A stretch of 64,000 nt of DNA from Serratia fonticola (GTDB taxonomy: Bacteria; Pseudomonadota; Gammaproteobacteria; Enterobacterales; Enterobacteriaceae), in contig NZ_CP011254.1 of the NCBI RefSeq assembly GCF_001006005.1, positions 1,736,001 through 1,800,000 on the forward strand. Direction: 5' to 3'. This document shows, one piece after another, positions 20,186-33,324 of this stretch. Below the pieces are notes generated by a model. The model was not told where the DNA came from and searched no databases. It saw nothing but the letters and a program-made list of their open reading frames with translations. Both the position numbers and the translations under genes were made by a program. How positions within the stretch are numbered: the stretch's first letter is position 1; each line of letters opens with the position of its first letter.

Positions 20186-20806
20186 GTGCAAAAAAAATTG
20201 GATTCGTTGCTTGCAGCGGCTGGAATTTCGCTTCCCGATCAACAAAAGCAGCAATTGTTGGGTTATGTCGCTATGCTCGACAAGTGGAACAAGGCTTACA
20301 ACCTCACTTCTGTGCGCGATCCTCAGCAAATGCTGGTGCGTCATATCATGGACAGCATCGTGGTGAATGCTCATTTGACGGGTTCACGCTTTATTGACGT
20401 TGGCACCGGCCCTGGTTTGCCAGGCATTCCGTTGGCTATAGTGCGGCCCGATGCCCATTTCACCCTGTTAGACAGCCTGGGCAAGCGTGTACGCTTCCTT
20501 CGCCAGGTACAGCATGAGTTGGGGCTGAACAATATCGAACCGGTACAGAGCCGCGTAGAAGAGTTTGTGGCAGAACCGCCGTTTGATGGTGTGATCAGCC
20601 GGGCTTTTGCTTCACTGCAAGACATGTTGGCTTGGTGTCACCATCTGCCAGCCAAAGGGCAGGGGCGTTTTTATGCGCTGAAAGGAGTTTGCCCGCAAGA
20701 CGAGTTGGCCCAGTTGCCAGAAGGGGTTTCTCTGGAGTCGGTGGTGCGTTTGCAGGTACCTGAGCTGGATGGCGAGCGCCATTTGATCGTCCTGAAAGCC
20801 CACTAA
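20186..20806 (+). CDS. rsmG: 16S rRNA (guanine527-N7)-methyltransferase RsmG
   Basis: SAM-dependent methyltransferase that modifies G527 of 16S rRNA. The 206-residue protein has the SAM-binding loop [13 protein letters not shown] near residue 72 and conserved [12 protein letters not shown]. The start is GTG at 20186 ([13 protein letters not shown]), supported by AGAGGA at 20173-20178 and by alignment with E. coli RsmG, which begins MLNKLSLLLKDAG. Confidence 0.96.
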   Translation: MQKKLDSLLAAAGISLPDQQKQQLLGYVAMLDKWNKAYNLTSVRDPQQMLVRHIMDSIVVNAHLTGSRFIDVGTGPGLPGIPLAIVRPDAHFTLLDSLGKRVRFLRQVQHELGLNNIEPVQSRVEEFVAEPPFDGVISRAFASLQDMLAWCHHLPAKGQGRFYALKGVCPQDELAQLPEGVSLESVVRLQVPELDGERHLIVLKAH

Positions 20807-21442
20807 AGCCAAATCAGAATTGTTTAGCATCAAATAATCAGCGATTGGTGTAGGGTACAGAAGGTAAATAGCAAGCAGGCTAATCAGATAGGTCCTCCTC
20901 TTCGTTTGTTTACCTTTAATTAACATTGTGATGTCAAAAATGCATCATTCCAGTGGGTGATAGTCACGTTAGCAACAATGTGTGAAAGATTCCGATTTGC
21001 TGTCAGTGTTAATTGAGTGTTGCTTTATTATTCCTGTGAATGTCAATAAAAGGTTTTTACGGGGTATAAGGATTGTTTTTGAACGGTTACGTTGTAATGA
21101 TTTGATTTATAATATTTTTTGATCGCCCAAAAAGCTAAAGACCTAGGTCGTGAACCTGGGCTATAACTCATTAATAGTCAGTATTGTGATCGGTTGCACG
21201 TTTCTTACCGCAACCGTGGAATAGTCAGACAAATAAATGCGAGCGATTATTCCGGCCATTTTCTTGTGAAAATAGCCCGAAAAGGGGAAATTTAAATAAT
21301 TGTTCACCTTTTCGCTACTTATCGATTGAATTCGTTGGAGTGGCCCGTATAATTTGCACGTTTTTTGCTGCTTGACTCAGAACCGCAAAGGCAGTTTTAT
21401 ACGTCGGCATACCCCCTCAGGGGTACGGAGAGAACAAACGTC
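20807..21442. other. rsmG-atpI intergenic region
   Basis: 636 bp without a convincing gene. It is AT-rich between about 20990 and 21120 and has a short hairpin around CCTAGGT/ACCTGGG near 21141-21160. The atp promoter occupies the right end. A long rsmG-atpI gap is also present in E. coli. Confidence 0.6.
21326..21353 (+). promoter_or_regulatory. atp operon promoter
   Basis: TTGAAT (21326-21331), 16-bp spacer, perfect TATAAT (21348-21353), 90 bp before the atpI start. It is the best sigma70 promoter in the intergenic region. Confidence 0.75.
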
Positions 21443-21826
21443 ATGTCTGTGTCCCTGTACAGCGGAAAAGTTGCACGCAAGTTGCTGTTGCTGCAGTTAA
21501 TGACTTTTGTTTTGATCAGCGCTGCTTTCGGCCTGAAAAGTCTGGAGTGGAGCGGTTCGGCACTGGCAGGTGGCCTGGCTGCCTGGTTACCCAATGCCAT
21601 GTTTATGCTGTTTGCCTTGCGTCATCAGGCACAGACGCCGGCACCCGGACGGGTTGCCTGGTCGTTCGCCATTGGTGAAGGGCTAAAGGTCGTGATCACC
21701 ATCGTTTTGCTGATCGTGGCGCTTGGGGTGTTCAAAGCGGCGTTTGTACCGCTTGGCCTGACCTATTTAGCGGTGTTGATTGTGCAGATAGTGGCACCAG
21801 CCGTGATTAACAGTTACCGAACTTAA
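21443..21826 (+). CDS. atpI: ATP synthase protein I
   Basis: Small membrane protein, 127 residues with four hydrophobic segments, that assists assembly of the c-ring. It matches E. coli AtpI from MSVSLYSGKVARKLLLLQL onward, so ATG 21443 is preferred to an upstream in-frame start at 21365. It is the first gene of the operon and lies 22 bp before atpB. Confidence 0.93.
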   Translation: MSVSLYSGKVARKLLLLQLMTFVLISAAFGLKSLEWSGSALAGGLAAWLPNAMFMLFALRHQAQTPAPGRVAWSFAIGEGLKVVITIVLLIVALGVFKAAFVPLGLTYLAVLIVQIVAPAVINSYRT

Positions 21827-21830
21827 CTAA

Positions 21831-22628
<798 letters not shown>

Positions 22629-22659
22629 TTTTCTTAAAACACTTGCACTATTAAACTGA

Positions 22660-22917
<258 letters not shown>

Positions 22918-22973
22918 GTAGGGGTAACCCTCTACAAACAACCATTAATTAACTTTTAAAGAGGCATTGTGCT

Positions 22974-23444
22974 GTGAATATTAACGCAACAATCCTCGGC
23001 CAGGCTATCGCGTTCATCCTGTTTGTCTGGTTCTGCATGAAGTATGTATGGCCGCCGATTATGGCAGCCATCGAGAAGCGTCAGAAAGAAATTGCTGATG
23101 GCCTCGCTTCTGCAGAACGTGGCAAAAAAGATTTGGACTTAGCGCAGGCCACTGCGACCGACCAGCTGAAAACTGCCAAAGCGGAAGCCCAGGCGATTAT
23201 TGAGCAAGCAAACAAACGCAAAGCTCAGATCGTGGACGAAGCGAAAGCAGAAGCCGAGCAGGAGCGTAACAAAATCGTCGCGCAGGCTCAGGCTGAGATC
23301 GAAGCCGAACGTAAGCGCGCTCGTGAAGAGTTGCGTAAGCAAGTCGCGATGCTGGCAATTGCCGGTGCCGAGAAGATCATCGAACGTTCCGTGGATGAAG
23401 CTGCTAACAGCGACATCGTTGATAAACTGGTCGCTGAACTGTAA
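22974..23444 (+). CDS. atpF: F0 ATP synthase subunit b
   Basis: Peripheral stalk subunit, 156 residues: one N-terminal membrane helix ([20 protein letters not shown]) and a long charged coiled coil. The start codon is GTG at 22974, preceded by AAAGAGGCATTGTGCT; E. coli atpF likewise begins with GTG. Confidence 0.97.
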   Translation: MNINATILGQAIAFILFVWFCMKYVWPPIMAAIEKRQKEIADGLASAERGKKDLDLAQATATDQLKTAKAEAQAIIEQANKRKAQIVDEAKAEAEQERNKIVAQAQAEIEAERKRAREELRKQVAMLAIAGAEKIIERSVDEAANSDIVDKLVAEL

Positions 23445-23458
23445 GGAGGGAGGGGCTG

Positions 23459-23992
23459 ATGTCTGAATTTATCACCGTAGCTCGCCCCTACGCCAAAGCA
23501 GCTTTTGACTTTGCCGTTGAGAACCAAAGCGTAGAACGCTGGCAGCAAATGCTGGCGTTTACTGCTGTTGTCACGCGTAATGAACAGATGGCGGAACTGC
23601 TTTCCGGTGCTGTCGCACCTGAAACCTTGTCCAACACGTTTATTGCGGTTTGTGGCGATGAGCTCGACGAACATGGCCAGAACTTTATCCGTGTAATGGC
23701 CGAAAATGGGCGTTTACTGGTCCTTCCTGCGGTGCTGCAACAGTTCATCGAACTGCGCGCCGCGCTGGAATCCACCGTCGAAGTCGAGGTGCTCTCATCG
23801 AGCGCACTGAACGACACACAGCAAGCCAAGATTGTCGCTGCGATGGAAAAACGTCTGTCACGCAAAGTTAAGCTGAATTGCAAAATTGACAAGTCTGTAC
23901 TGGCCGGTGTCATTATCCGTGCCGGTGATCTGGTGATCGATGGCAGCGTACGTGGCCGTCTCGAGCGCCTGGCAGACGTCTTGCAGTCTTAA
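23459..23992 (+). CDS. atpH: F1 ATP synthase subunit delta
   Basis: Connects the peripheral stalk to the top of the alpha3beta3 head. 177 residues, as in E. coli, starting [19 protein letters not shown]. It starts 14 bp after atpF with a GGAGGGAGGGGCTG leader. Confidence 0.97.
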   Translation: MSEFITVARPYAKAAFDFAVENQSVERWQQMLAFTAVVTRNEQMAELLSGAVAPETLSNTFIAVCGDELDEHGQNFIRVMAENGRLLVLPAVLQQFIELRAALESTVEVEVLSSSALNDTQQAKIVAAMEKRLSRKVKLNCKIDKSVLAGVIIRAGDLVIDGSVRGRLERLADVLQS

Positions 23993-24004
23993 GGGGACTG
24001 GAGC

Positions 24005-25546
24005 ATGCAACTGAATTCCACCGAAATCAGCGAACTGATCAAGCAGCGCATTGCTCAGTTCAATGTAGTGAGCGAAGCTCACAATGAAGGTACCATCGTT
24101 TCCGTCAGCGACGGGATCATCCGCGTACACGGTTTGGCCGAGGTTATGCAGGGCGAAATGATCGCACTGCCAGGCAACCGTTACGCAATTGCATTGAACC
24201 TGGAGCGTGACTCTGTAGGTGCCGTGGTCATGGGTCCGTATTCGGATCTGGCCGAAGGCATGAAGGTAAAATGTACCGGCCGTATTCTGGAAGTTCCGGT
24301 TGGCCGTGGCCTGCTGGGCCGCGTAGTCAACACTCTGGGCGCACCTATTGATGGTAAAGGCCCGGTTGACAACGACGGTTTCTCTCCGGTTGAAACTATC
24401 GCACCTGGCGTTATCGAACGTCAGTCTGTTGATCAGCCAGTACAGACCGGCTACAAATCGGTCGACGCCATGATCCCAATCGGTCGTGGCCAGCGTGAGC
24501 TGGTGATCGGCGACCGTCAAACCGGTAAAACCGCCCTGGCGATCGATGCGATCATCAACCAGCGCGATTCCGGTATCAAATGCGTTTACGTGGCTATCGG
24601 CCAGAAAGCGTCCACCATCGCTAACGTGGTGCGCAAGCTGGAAGAGCACGGCGCACTGGCCAACACTATCGTGGTTGTGGCTACCGCGTCAGAATCCGCT
24701 GCACTGCAATACCTGGCGCCATATGCCGGTTGCGCAATGGGCGAATACTTCCGTGACCGTGGTGAAGATGCGCTGATCGTATACGATGACCTGTCCAAAC
24801 AGGCCGTTGCTTACCGTCAGATCTCCCTGCTGCTTCGCCGTCCACCAGGTCGTGAAGCTTACCCAGGCGACGTATTCTACCTCCACTCCCGTTTGCTGGA
24901 GCGTGCTGCGCGTGTTAACGCCGACTACGTTGAAGCCTTCACCAAAGGTGAAGTCAAAGGCCAAACCGGTTCACTGACCGCTCTGCCGATCATTGAAACC
25001 CAGGCGGGTGACGTTTCCGCGTTCGTTCCGACCAACGTAATCTCGATTACCGATGGTCAGATCTTCCTGGAATCCAACCTGTTTAACTCCGGTATTCGTC
25101 CGGCGGTTAACCCGGGTATTTCCGTATCCCGTGTGGGTGGTGCAGCACAGACCAAGATCATGAAAAAACTGTCCGGTGGTATTCGTACCGCTCTGGCACA
25201 GTATCGTGAACTGGCTGCGTTCTCTCAGTTCGCTTCCGATCTGGACGATGCAACGCGTAAACAGCTGAGCCACGGTCAGAAAGTGACCGAGCTGCTGAAA
25301 CAGAAACAGTATGCGCCGATGTCCGTCGCACAACAGTCTCTGGTGCTGTTTGCCGCCGAGCGTGGCTACCTGAACGACGTAGAAGTGGCGAAAGTCGTCA
25401 GCTTCGAAGCCGCTCTGGTTGCTTTTGCGGACCGCGAGCATGCCGAACTGCTGAACCACATCAACCAAACTGGTGCTTATAACGATGAGATCGAAGGCAA
25501 GCTGAAAGGCATCCTCGATACCTTCAAGGCAACCCAGTCCTGGTAA
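24005..25546 (+). CDS. atpA: F1 ATP synthase subunit alpha
   Basis: Non-catalytic nucleotide-binding subunit, 513 residues, the same length as E. coli. The P-loop GDRQTGKT is at about residues 169-176, and the conserved Arg in the [10 protein letters not shown] segment is the arginine finger for the beta site. A 57-bp gap separates it from atpG. Confidence 0.98.
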   Translation: MQLNSTEISELIKQRIAQFNVVSEAHNEGTIVSVSDGIIRVHGLAEVMQGEMIALPGNRYAIALNLERDSVGAVVMGPYSDLAEGMKVKCTGRILEVPVGRGLLGRVVNTLGAPIDGKGPVDNDGFSPVETIAPGVIERQSVDQPVQTGYKSVDAMIPIGRGQRELVIGDRQTGKTALAIDAIINQRDSGIKCVYVAIGQKASTIANVVRKLEEHGALANTIVVVATASESAALQYLAPYAGCAMGEYFRDRGEDALIVYDDLSKQAVAYRQISLLLRRPPGREAYPGDVFYLHSRLLERAARVNADYVEAFTKGEVKGQTGSLTALPIIETQAGDVSAFVPTNVISITDGQIFLESNLFNSGIRPAVNPGISVSRVGGAAQTKIMKKLSGGIRTALAQYRELAAFSQFASDLDDATRKQLSHGQKVTELLKQKQYAPMSVAQQSLVLFAAERGYLNDVEVAKVVSFEAALVAFADREHAELLNHINQTGAYNDEIEGKLKGILDTFKATQSW

Positions 25547-25603
25547 CGCATAGCGGCCTGCCGTTGCAAGACGGCAGGCCGCTGGCAATGAGGAGAAGCA
25601 GAG

Positions 25604-26467
25604 ATGGCCGGCGCAAAAGAGATACGTAGTAAGATCGCCAGCGTGCAAAACACGCAGAAGATCACTAAAGCGATGGAAATGGTCGCCGCCTCCAAAATGC
25701 GTAAATCGCAGGAACGCATGGCGGCCAGCCGTCCTTATGCAGAGACCATGCGCGAGGTGATTGGTCACCTGGCTTTAGGGAATCTGGAATATAAGCACCC
25801 GTACCTGGATGAGCGTGACGTTAAGCGCGTCGGGTATCTGGTGGTGTCTACTGACCGTGGTCTCTGTGGCGGCTTGAACATCAACCTGTTCAAGAAGCTG
25901 TTGGCAGAGATGAAAGGCTGGTCTGAAAAAGGCGTTGAAGCTGATTTAGCGCTGATTGGCTCAAAAGCGGCCTCTTTCTTTGGTTCCGTGGGCGGCAACG
26001 TGGTTGCCCAGGTGACCGGCATGGGGGATAACCCTTCCCTGTCGGATCTGATCGGTCCAGTGAAAGTGATGTTGCAAGCCTACGACGAAGGTCGTTTAGA
26101 CAAGCTGTACGTTGTCAGCAACAAATTTGTTAATACGATGTCCCAGGAACCGCAGTTACTGCAACTTCTGCCATTGCCACCTTCTGATGACAGTGAACTG
26201 AAGAAAAAATCCTGGGATTACCTGTATGAGCCCGATCCAAAAGTGCTGCTTGATACCTTGCTGCGCCGTTATGTGGAATCGCAAGTTTATCAGGGCGTCG
26301 TGGAAAACCTGGCCAGCGAGCAGGCCGCACGAATGGTCGCGATGAAAGCCGCAACCGATAACGGCGGTAGCCTGATCAAAGAGCTGCAGTTGGTATACAA
26401 CAAGGCGCGTCAGGCCAGCATCACTCAGGAACTCACCGAGATCGTTTCGGGAGCCTCCGCGGTTTAA
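25604..26467 (+). CDS. atpG: F1 ATP synthase subunit gamma
   Basis: Central rotor shaft, 287 residues. N- and C-terminal helices ([20 protein letters not shown] and the [17 protein letters not shown] end) form the coiled coil inside the alpha3beta3 ring. The start at 25604 has AATGAGGAGAAGCAG upstream. Confidence 0.98.
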   Translation: MAGAKEIRSKIASVQNTQKITKAMEMVAASKMRKSQERMAASRPYAETMREVIGHLALGNLEYKHPYLDERDVKRVGYLVVSTDRGLCGGLNINLFKKLLAEMKGWSEKGVEADLALIGSKAASFFGSVGGNVVAQVTGMGDNPSLSDLIGPVKVMLQAYDEGRLDKLYVVSNKFVNTMSQEPQLLQLLPLPPSDDSELKKKSWDYLYEPDPKVLLDTLLRRYVESQVYQGVVENLASEQAARMVAMKAATDNGGSLIKELQLVYNKARQASITQELTEIVSGASAV

Positions 26468-26472
26468 GCTAG

Positions 26473-27882
<1,410 letters not shown>

Positions 27883-27902
27883 CGCCTTGAGAGGAGGGTG
27901 AT

Positions 27903-28322
27903 ATGGCTATGACTTACCATCTGGATGTCGTCAGCGCGGAAAAACAGATGTTTTCCGGCCTGGTGCAGAAGATCCAGGTGACAGGCAGCGAAGGCGAACT
28001 GGGGATCTTCCCTGGCCATGCGCCGCTGCTGACTGCCATCAAGCCTGGCATGGTGCGTATTGTTAAACAGCACGGTGAAGAAGAGTTCATCTACCTGTCC
28101 GGCGGTATCCTTGAGGTACAGCCGAGCGTGGTAACCGTGCTGGCGGACACTGCCATCCGTGGAACGGACCTCGACGAAGCGAGAGCGCTGGAAGCTAAGC
28201 GTAAAGCTGAAGAGCACATCCGTAGCTCTCATGGCGATGTCGACTATGCTCAGGCATCTGCTGAACTGGCGAAAGCGATCGCGAAACTGCGCGTTATCGA
28301 GCTCACCAGAAAAGCGATGTAA
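27903..28322 (+). CDS. atpC: F1 ATP synthase subunit epsilon
   Basis: Rotor subunit and intrinsic inhibitor, 139 residues. The N-terminal beta-sandwich ([20 protein letters not shown]) is followed by a two-helix C-terminal domain. It is the last gene of the operon, followed by a strong terminator. Confidence 0.97.
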   Translation: MAMTYHLDVVSAEKQMFSGLVQKIQVTGSEGELGIFPGHAPLLTAIKPGMVRIVKQHGEEEFIYLSGGILEVQPSVVTVLADTAIRGTDLDEARALEAKRKAEEHIRSSHGDVDYAQASAELAKAIAKLRVIELTRKAM

Positions 28323-28355
28323 ATTCCCACGTTGCCTGCAGCGTGTGGAAATAAG

Positions 28356-28387
28356 AAAGCGGCCCCTGTGGGTCGCTTTTTTTTTGT
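28356..28387 (+). terminator. atp operon terminator
   Basis: AAGCGGCCC, a short loop and GGGTCGCTT followed by a run of nine T residues: a classic Rho-independent terminator 35 bp after atpC. Confidence 0.92.
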
Positions 28388-28616
28388 TTTAAAATAAGCG
28401 TTTCAACCGGCCAGGCATTGTGCTGTATTAGCGCTGACGCCGCCGTGAAGCGTCGCCGATCGCCGACAGTTTTTTCACTGTACGGTTGGATTGCAACCAT
28501 TGGCTGCAGGCTAGGAGCCATGCGGCCTGCGCCGGATTCGTGTAGAGAAATATGTAGTAATTCCGCCATCAAACGGTTTTACTTTCGTCCATCAAAATGG
28601 AGTTATCAGGTTGCTT

Positions 28617-29987
28617 ATGTCTAACAGCGCAATGAGCGTGGTTATCCTCGCCGCGGGCAAGGGAACACGCATGTATTCCGACCTTCCCAAGGTGTTACAT
28701 CCGCTGGCGGGTAAACCAATGGTGCAGCACGTCATTGATGCTGCCATGAAGCTGGGGGCCAAAAACGTCCATCTGGTTTACGGCCACGGCGGCGAGCTGC
28801 TGAAAAGCACCCTGCACAATGATGCACTAAACTGGGTGTTGCAGGCCGAGCAGTTGGGAACCGGCCATGCGATGCAGCAGGCAGCACCGCATTTTGCCGA
28901 TGATGAAGACGTGCTGATGCTGTATGGCGATGTGCCATTGATCGCCGTTGAAACGCTGACCCGCCTGCTGGCAGCCAAGCCTCAGGGTGGTATTGGTCTG
29001 CTGACGGTGAAGCTGCAAGACCCGAGCGGTTATGGCCGCATCGTACGTGAAAACGGCACCGTGGTGGGCATTGTCGAACATAAAGATGCCAGCGATCAGC
29101 AGCGCCAGATTAATGAGATCAACACCGGCATTCTGGTGGCCAACGGCCGCGATCTGAAGCGCTGGCTGGGCAAGCTGAACAATAATAATGCCCAAGGTGA
29201 ATTCTATATCACCGACATCATTGCCCTGGCGCATGCTGAGGGTAACAAGATTGAGGCGGTTCACCCGGCGCGCCTGAGCGAAGTTGAAGGCGTGAATAAT
29301 CGCCTGCAACTGTCGCAGCTTGAACGCGTGTATCAGGCCGAGCAGGCAGAGAAACTGCTGCTGGCTGGCGTGATGCTGCTGGATCCGGCACGTTTCGATC
29401 TGCGTGGCGTGCTGGAACATGGCCGTGACATCTCCATCGATGCCAACGTGATTATCGAAGGCATGGTCAAGCTGGGTAACCGCGTGAAGATCGGTGCTGG
29501 CTGCATACTGAGAGATTGCGTGATTGGCGACGACTGCGAGATCAGCCCATACAGCGTGCTGGAAGATGCGCAGCTGGAGGCGGCCTGTACCGTTGGCCCA
29601 TTTGCCCGTCTGCGCCCTGGTGCCGAACTGGCGGAAGGTGCCCACGTTGGCAACTTCGTGGAAATCAAGAAGGCCCGCCTGGGCAAAGGCTCCAAGGCTG
29701 GCCATCTGAGCTATCTGGGCGACGCCGAGATTGGCGACGATGTGAATATCGGTGCCGGTACCATCACCTGCAACTACGACGGTGCCAACAAGCACAAAAC
29801 CATTATCGGCGACGGCGTGTTTGTCGGCTCGGACACTCAGCTGGTAGCTCCGGTCACCGTAGGCAAAGGGGTGACGATAGCTGCCGGTACCACGGTGACC
29901 CGTGATATTGCGGATAATGAGCTGGTGTTGAGCCGGGTCAAGCAGGTGCACATTCAAGGCTGGCAGCGTCCAACCAAGAAGAAGTAG
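28617..29987 (+). CDS. glmU: bifunctional GlmU (GlcN-1-P acetyltransferase / UDP-GlcNAc pyrophosphorylase)
   Basis: Makes UDP-GlcNAc for peptidoglycan and lipopolysaccharide. The N-terminal uridyltransferase domain has the [18 protein letters not shown] signature; the C-terminal part is a left-handed beta-helix of hexapeptide repeats with the acetyltransferase His in the [12 protein letters not shown] region. From ATG 28617 it is 456 residues, the E. coli length. An in-frame TTG six bases earlier is less likely because AGG at 28608-28610 is best spaced from the ATG. Confidence 0.97.
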   Translation: MSNSAMSVVILAAGKGTRMYSDLPKVLHPLAGKPMVQHVIDAAMKLGAKNVHLVYGHGGELLKSTLHNDALNWVLQAEQLGTGHAMQQAAPHFADDEDVLMLYGDVPLIAVETLTRLLAAKPQGGIGLLTVKLQDPSGYGRIVRENGTVVGIVEHKDASDQQRQINEINTGILVANGRDLKRWLGKLNNNNAQGEFYITDIIALAHAEGNKIEAVHPARLSEVEGVNNRLQLSQLERVYQAEQAEKLLLAGVMLLDPARFDLRGVLEHGRDISIDANVIIEGMVKLGNRVKIGAGCILRDCVIGDDCEISPYSVLEDAQLEAACTVGPFARLRPGAELAEGAHVGNFVEIKKARLGKGSKAGHLSYLGDAEIGDDVNIGAGTITCNYDGANKHKTIIGDGVFVGSDTQLVAPVTVGKGVTIAAGTTVTRDIADNELVLSRVKQVHIQGWQRPTKKK

Positions 29988-29988
29988 G

Positions 29989-30024
29989 TCCCCTCACCCC
30001 AACCCTCTCCCACAGGGAGAGGGA
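29989..30024. repeat. dispersed CCCTCACCCC repeat, copy 1
   Basis: TCCCCTCACCCCAACCCTCT runs into CCC, ACA and GGGAGAGGG, so the right half forms a 9-bp hairpin. A copy in the opposite orientation occurs at 40294-40342. It starts 2 bp after the glmU stop. The motif belongs to a widespread class of extragenic palindromes in gammaproteobacteria. Confidence 0.7.
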
Positions 30025-30072
30025 GCTATTTCGGTGTTGTGGGCGGGTTCAGAAATTAATCTGTGGTCCTGC

Positions 30073-30096
30073 GTAGGGGCGCTGCATGCTGCGCCC
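30073..30096. repeat. GTAGGGGC-type extragenic palindrome
   Basis: GTAGGGGCGC, TGCATGCT, GCGCCC: a 6-bp stem around a TGCATGCT loop. It shares the head CGTAGGGGC with the palindrome at 63504-63525, suggesting one short repeat family. Confidence 0.5.
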
Positions 30097-30108
30097 GTTT
30101 TAACTAGT

Positions 30109-30148
30109 GTTTTGCTCTGTACTTTCACTAAAGAGTACAGAGCAAAAC
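30109..30148. repeat. 15-bp perfect inverted repeat between glmU and glmS
   Basis: GTTTTGCTCTGTACT (30109-30123) and its exact complement AGTACAGAGCAAAAC (30134-30148) with a 10-nt loop. There is no T-run after it, so it is not a canonical terminator. It lies 107 bp before the glmS start and may be an RNA processing or regulatory structure in the glmUS transcript. Confidence 0.75.
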
Positions 30149-30255
30149 ATAATAATCCCCATTCTCTACAGGCTCGGGGAAGCACGGTAAAACCGGCAAA
30201 AATCAGGTCGAGACATCGAAAGCGCCCGCAAGGCGTTTAATTAGGAATACAACAG

Positions 30256-32085
30256 ATGTGTGGAATTGTAGGTGCAGTAGCGCAACGTGATATCGCCGAG
30301 ATCCTGCTGGAAGGTTTACGTCGCCTGGAATACCGGGGCTATGACTCAGCGGGTCTTGCCGTGGTGGATAACGAAGGTAACGTCAGCCGTTTACGTCGTG
30401 TCGGCAAGGTACAAAAACTGGCTGAAGCGGCAGAGCAACAGGATCTGCATGGTGGTACCGGGATTGCCCATACCCGTTGGGCGACGCACGGTGAACCTTC
30501 AGAGGCGAACGCGCATCCTCATGTTTCAGATTACATCGCGGTAGTGCATAACGGCATTATCGAAAACTACGAGCCGCTGCGCGAACAGCTGATTGCGCGT
30601 GGTTATCACTTCAGTTCTGAAACCGATACCGAGGTGATTGCTCACCTGGTGCATTGGGAACAGAAACAGGGCGGTACGCTGCTGGAAGTGGTTCAGCGTG
30701 TGATCCCGCAACTGCGTGGCGCTTATGGCACCGTGGTGATGGACAGCCGCGATCCGAGCGTATTGGTGGCTGCCCGTTCAGGTAGCCCGCTGGTGATTGG
30801 CCGTGGCGTGGGCGAGAACTTCATTGCTTCCGACCAACTGGCTCTGCTGCCGGTAACCCGCCGCTTTATCTTCCTGGAAGAAGGCGATGTGGTAGAAGTG
30901 ACCCGCCGCACCGTCAGCATTTTTGACAAGCAGGGTAATGCGATTGAGCGCCCAGAGATCGAATCTCAGGTGCAATACGACGCCGGTGACAAAGGCGCAT
31001 ACCGTCATTACATGCAAAAAGAGATTTTTGAGCAGCCAATGGCGCTGAAAAACACCCTTGAGGGGCGTTTCAGCCATGGCAAGATCGACCTGAGTGAGCT
31101 TGGCCCGCACGCTGACGAACTGCTGTCAAAAGTGCAGCACGTGCAGATCATCGCCTGTGGGACTTCTTACCACTCGGGGATGGTGGCTCGTTACTGGTTC
31201 GAGTCGCTGGCCGGTGTGCCTTGTGACGTAGAGATTGCCTCCGAATTCCGTTATCGCAAGTCAGCGGTACGTCCAGGCAGCCTGATCATCACCCTGTCTC
31301 AATCTGGTGAGACCGCCGATACGCTGGCAGCACTGCGCTTGTCCAAAGAGCTAGGGTACTTAGGTTCTCTGGCCGTGTGCAACGTGGCGGGTTCTTCGCT
31401 GGTGCGTGAATCCGATCTGGCGCTGATGACCAAGGCCGGTACCGAAATCGGCGTTGCCTCCACAAAAGCCTTTACCACACAGCTTGCTGTGCTGTTGATG
31501 CTGGTGGCGCGTCTTGGCCGGCTGAAAGGGATGGCGGAAAGCGTAGAGCATGACATTGTGCATGGTCTGCAAGCCCTGCCTGCGCGTATCGAGCAGATGC
31601 TGTCACTGGATAAGAGCATCGAAGCGCTGGCGGAAGGTTTCTCTGACAAGCATCACGCACTGTTCCTTGGCCGTGGCGATCAATACCCGATCGCTATGGA
31701 AGGGGCGCTGAAGCTCAAAGAGATTTCCTATATCCACGCAGAGGCGTACGCAGCCGGTGAGCTTAAGCACGGCCCGCTGGCGTTGATCGATGCCGACATG
31801 CCGGTGATCGTGGTTGCGCCTAACAACGAGCTGTTGGAGAAGCTTAAATCCAATATCGAAGAGGTGCGTGCCCGTGGTGGTCAGCTGTATGTGTTCGCCG
31901 ATCAGGATGCCGGCTTCGTCAGCAGCGAAGGGATGACCATCATCCCACTGCCGCACGTGGAGGATATCGTCGCACCGATCTTCTACACCGTGCCGTTGCA
32001 GTTGCTGTCTTACTACGTTGCCCTGATCAAAGGCACCGATGTGGATCAGCCACGTAACCTGGCGAAGTCCGTTACCGTGGAATAA
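30256..32085 (+). CDS. glmS: glutamine-fructose-6-phosphate aminotransferase GlmS
   Basis: First enzyme of amino-sugar synthesis: fructose-6-phosphate plus glutamine to glucosamine-6-phosphate. 609 residues. The catalytic Cys follows the initiator Met (MCGIVGAV), the class-II glutaminase domain fills the first 240 residues, and two SIS sugar isomerase domains follow (ACGTSYHSG and [18 protein letters not shown]). The N-terminal nucleophile fixes the start at ATG 30256. Forms an operon with glmU; in E. coli it is controlled by the GlmY/GlmZ small RNAs acting on the leader, and whether that holds here cannot be read from the sequence. Confidence 0.98.
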   Translation: MCGIVGAVAQRDIAEILLEGLRRLEYRGYDSAGLAVVDNEGNVSRLRRVGKVQKLAEAAEQQDLHGGTGIAHTRWATHGEPSEANAHPHVSDYIAVVHNGIIENYEPLREQLIARGYHFSSETDTEVIAHLVHWEQKQGGTLLEVVQRVIPQLRGAYGTVVMDSRDPSVLVAARSGSPLVIGRGVGENFIASDQLALLPVTRRFIFLEEGDVVEVTRRTVSIFDKQGNAIERPEIESQVQYDAGDKGAYRHYMQKEIFEQPMALKNTLEGRFSHGKIDLSELGPHADELLSKVQHVQIIACGTSYHSGMVARYWFESLAGVPCDVEIASEFRYRKSAVRPGSLIITLSQSGETADTLAALRLSKELGYLGSLAVCNVAGSSLVRESDLALMTKAGTEIGVASTKAFTTQLAVLLMLVARLGRLKGMAESVEHDIVHGLQALPARIEQMLSLDKSIEALAEGFSDKHHALFLGRGDQYPIAMEGALKLKEISYIHAEAYAAGELKHGPLALIDADMPVIVVAPNNELLEKLKSNIEEVRARGGQLYVFADQDAGFVSSEGMTIIPLPHVEDIVAPIFYTVPLQLLSYYVALIKGTDVDQPRNLAKSVTVE

Positions 32086-32105
32086 TCGTTAACCTTCCTG
32101 CTATG

Positions 32106-32141
32106 AATACCGTGTTGGGTTACTCAACACGGTATTTTTTT
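32106..32141 (+). terminator. glmS terminator
   Basis: AATACCGTGTTG, a 7-nt loop and CAACACGGTATT, then TTTTTA: 12-bp perfect stem with a T-run, 20 bp after glmS. Confidence 0.93.
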
Positions 32142-32207
32142 AGCCCCGGTTTTACCATTAACGCTATGATTGGCGGGTGATGCTACAGGGAAGGGAATGC
32201 GTAGATA

Positions 32208-33323
32208 ATGAATATTTTGATTACAGGGGCACGGGCTCCGGTGGCGATAGAGTGGGCGCGTATTGCGTTGCGCAGCGGGCACCGCGTCTGGTTGGCGGAT
32301 AGCCTGAAGTGGCCGCTGGGCCGCTTTTTGCAAGGGATTGAAGGTTATCTACGGCTTCCCTCCCCGCGCCAGGATCTTGCCGGTTATCAACGGCAGCTGC
32401 AAGGCTATCTCGACCAACATGCTATTGAGCTGCTGATCCCCACCTGTGAAGAGATCTTCTACCTCTCCCAAGCGTTTGCTGCGTATATCGGGCCTACCGA
32501 GTGGCTGATACCTGAACGGCGGTTGCTATTTGAACTGCATCATAAGTACCAAAGCCTGAGCCTGTTAACGGGATTGGGTGAGGTGCGGACTCCTGCGACC
32601 CGATTACTGACCTCCTGCTCGCAAATTGCCGACGATCCCCTGACCATTTTGAAACCGGTTTATTCACGCTTTGGTCGCCAAGTGATCCGCACGCCGAAAC
32701 CGGGTGTATTGAACGATCGACAGCTCAACGAGCATATCCCCTGGGTGCAGCAGCAGAAATTAGACGGCGTGGCGTTGTGTAACTATGCCGTTTTTGAGCA
32801 CGGCAGGCTAATCGTGCATCAGGCTTATCAACCCAAATACTGCTTCAATCAGGCTGCAGGCAGCTACTTTGTTCCCTATCAGGATCGGCGGCTGGACGAT
32901 TTTGTCCGTCAGTTTGGGGAAAAAACCGGCTTTCATGGCCAGGTGGCGTTCGATTTTATCGAACAGGACGGGGTGATTTTTGTTATTGAGTGTAATCCCA
33001 GGGCCACCAGCGGCCTGCATTTGCTGGGGGCTCAGATGTCCATCGCTGCCGATGGGCAATTGCAATATCTGCCAGCGCCGCCCAAGGCAGGACATGTGGG
33101 CGTGATCGTACTGTTATTTTTTGCCTGGCAGGCTTGGCGCGATAAGCAGTTGGCGACGCTATGGCAGGATTTTCGCCAAGCGCCTAATCTGCTCAACGAT
33201 CCCCGTTGGCCGATAAGTGCCGGAGCACAGTGGTGCGCGTTGTTGGAAATGGGGTACCGCAGCTTGCGCTATCGGCGGCCCCTCACCGATGCCAGCACTT
33301 TCGACATCGAGTGGGACGGTTAG
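32208..33323 (+). CDS. ATP-grasp domain protein of unknown substrate
   Basis: 371 residues. The N-terminus is a carbamoyl-phosphate-synthase-like preATP fold (MNILITGARAPVAIEWARIA), then an ATP-grasp core with LKPVYSRFGRQV (ATP-binding Lys strand) and the Mg-binding C-terminal motif FVIECNPRATSGLHLLG near residues 263-279. Such proteins ligate a carboxylate to an amine or thiol through an acyl-phosphate. The substrate is unknown to me. It is separated from the next gene by one base, and I infer the two act together. AAGGGAATGCG precedes the start. No membrane segment or signal peptide is apparent. Confidence 0.8.
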   Translation: MNILITGARAPVAIEWARIALRSGHRVWLADSLKWPLGRFLQGIEGYLRLPSPRQDLAGYQRQLQGYLDQHAIELLIPTCEEIFYLSQAFAAYIGPTEWLIPERRLLFELHHKYQSLSLLTGLGEVRTPATRLLTSCSQIADDPLTILKPVYSRFGRQVIRTPKPGVLNDRQLNEHIPWVQQQKLDGVALCNYAVFEHGRLIVHQAYQPKYCFNQAAGSYFVPYQDRRLDDFVRQFGEKTGFHGQVAFDFIEQDGVIFVIECNPRATSGLHLLGAQMSIAADGQLQYLPAPPKAGHVGVIVLLFFAWQAWRDKQLATLWQDFRQAPNLLNDPRWPISAGAQWCALLEMGYRSLRYRRPLTDASTFDIEWDG

Positions 33324-33324
33324 C

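Noticed and set aside
28827..29957. 376-codon open frame opposite glmU
   Set aside because: Antisense shadow of a well-conserved enzyme gene; no recognisable domain and no ribosome-binding site.
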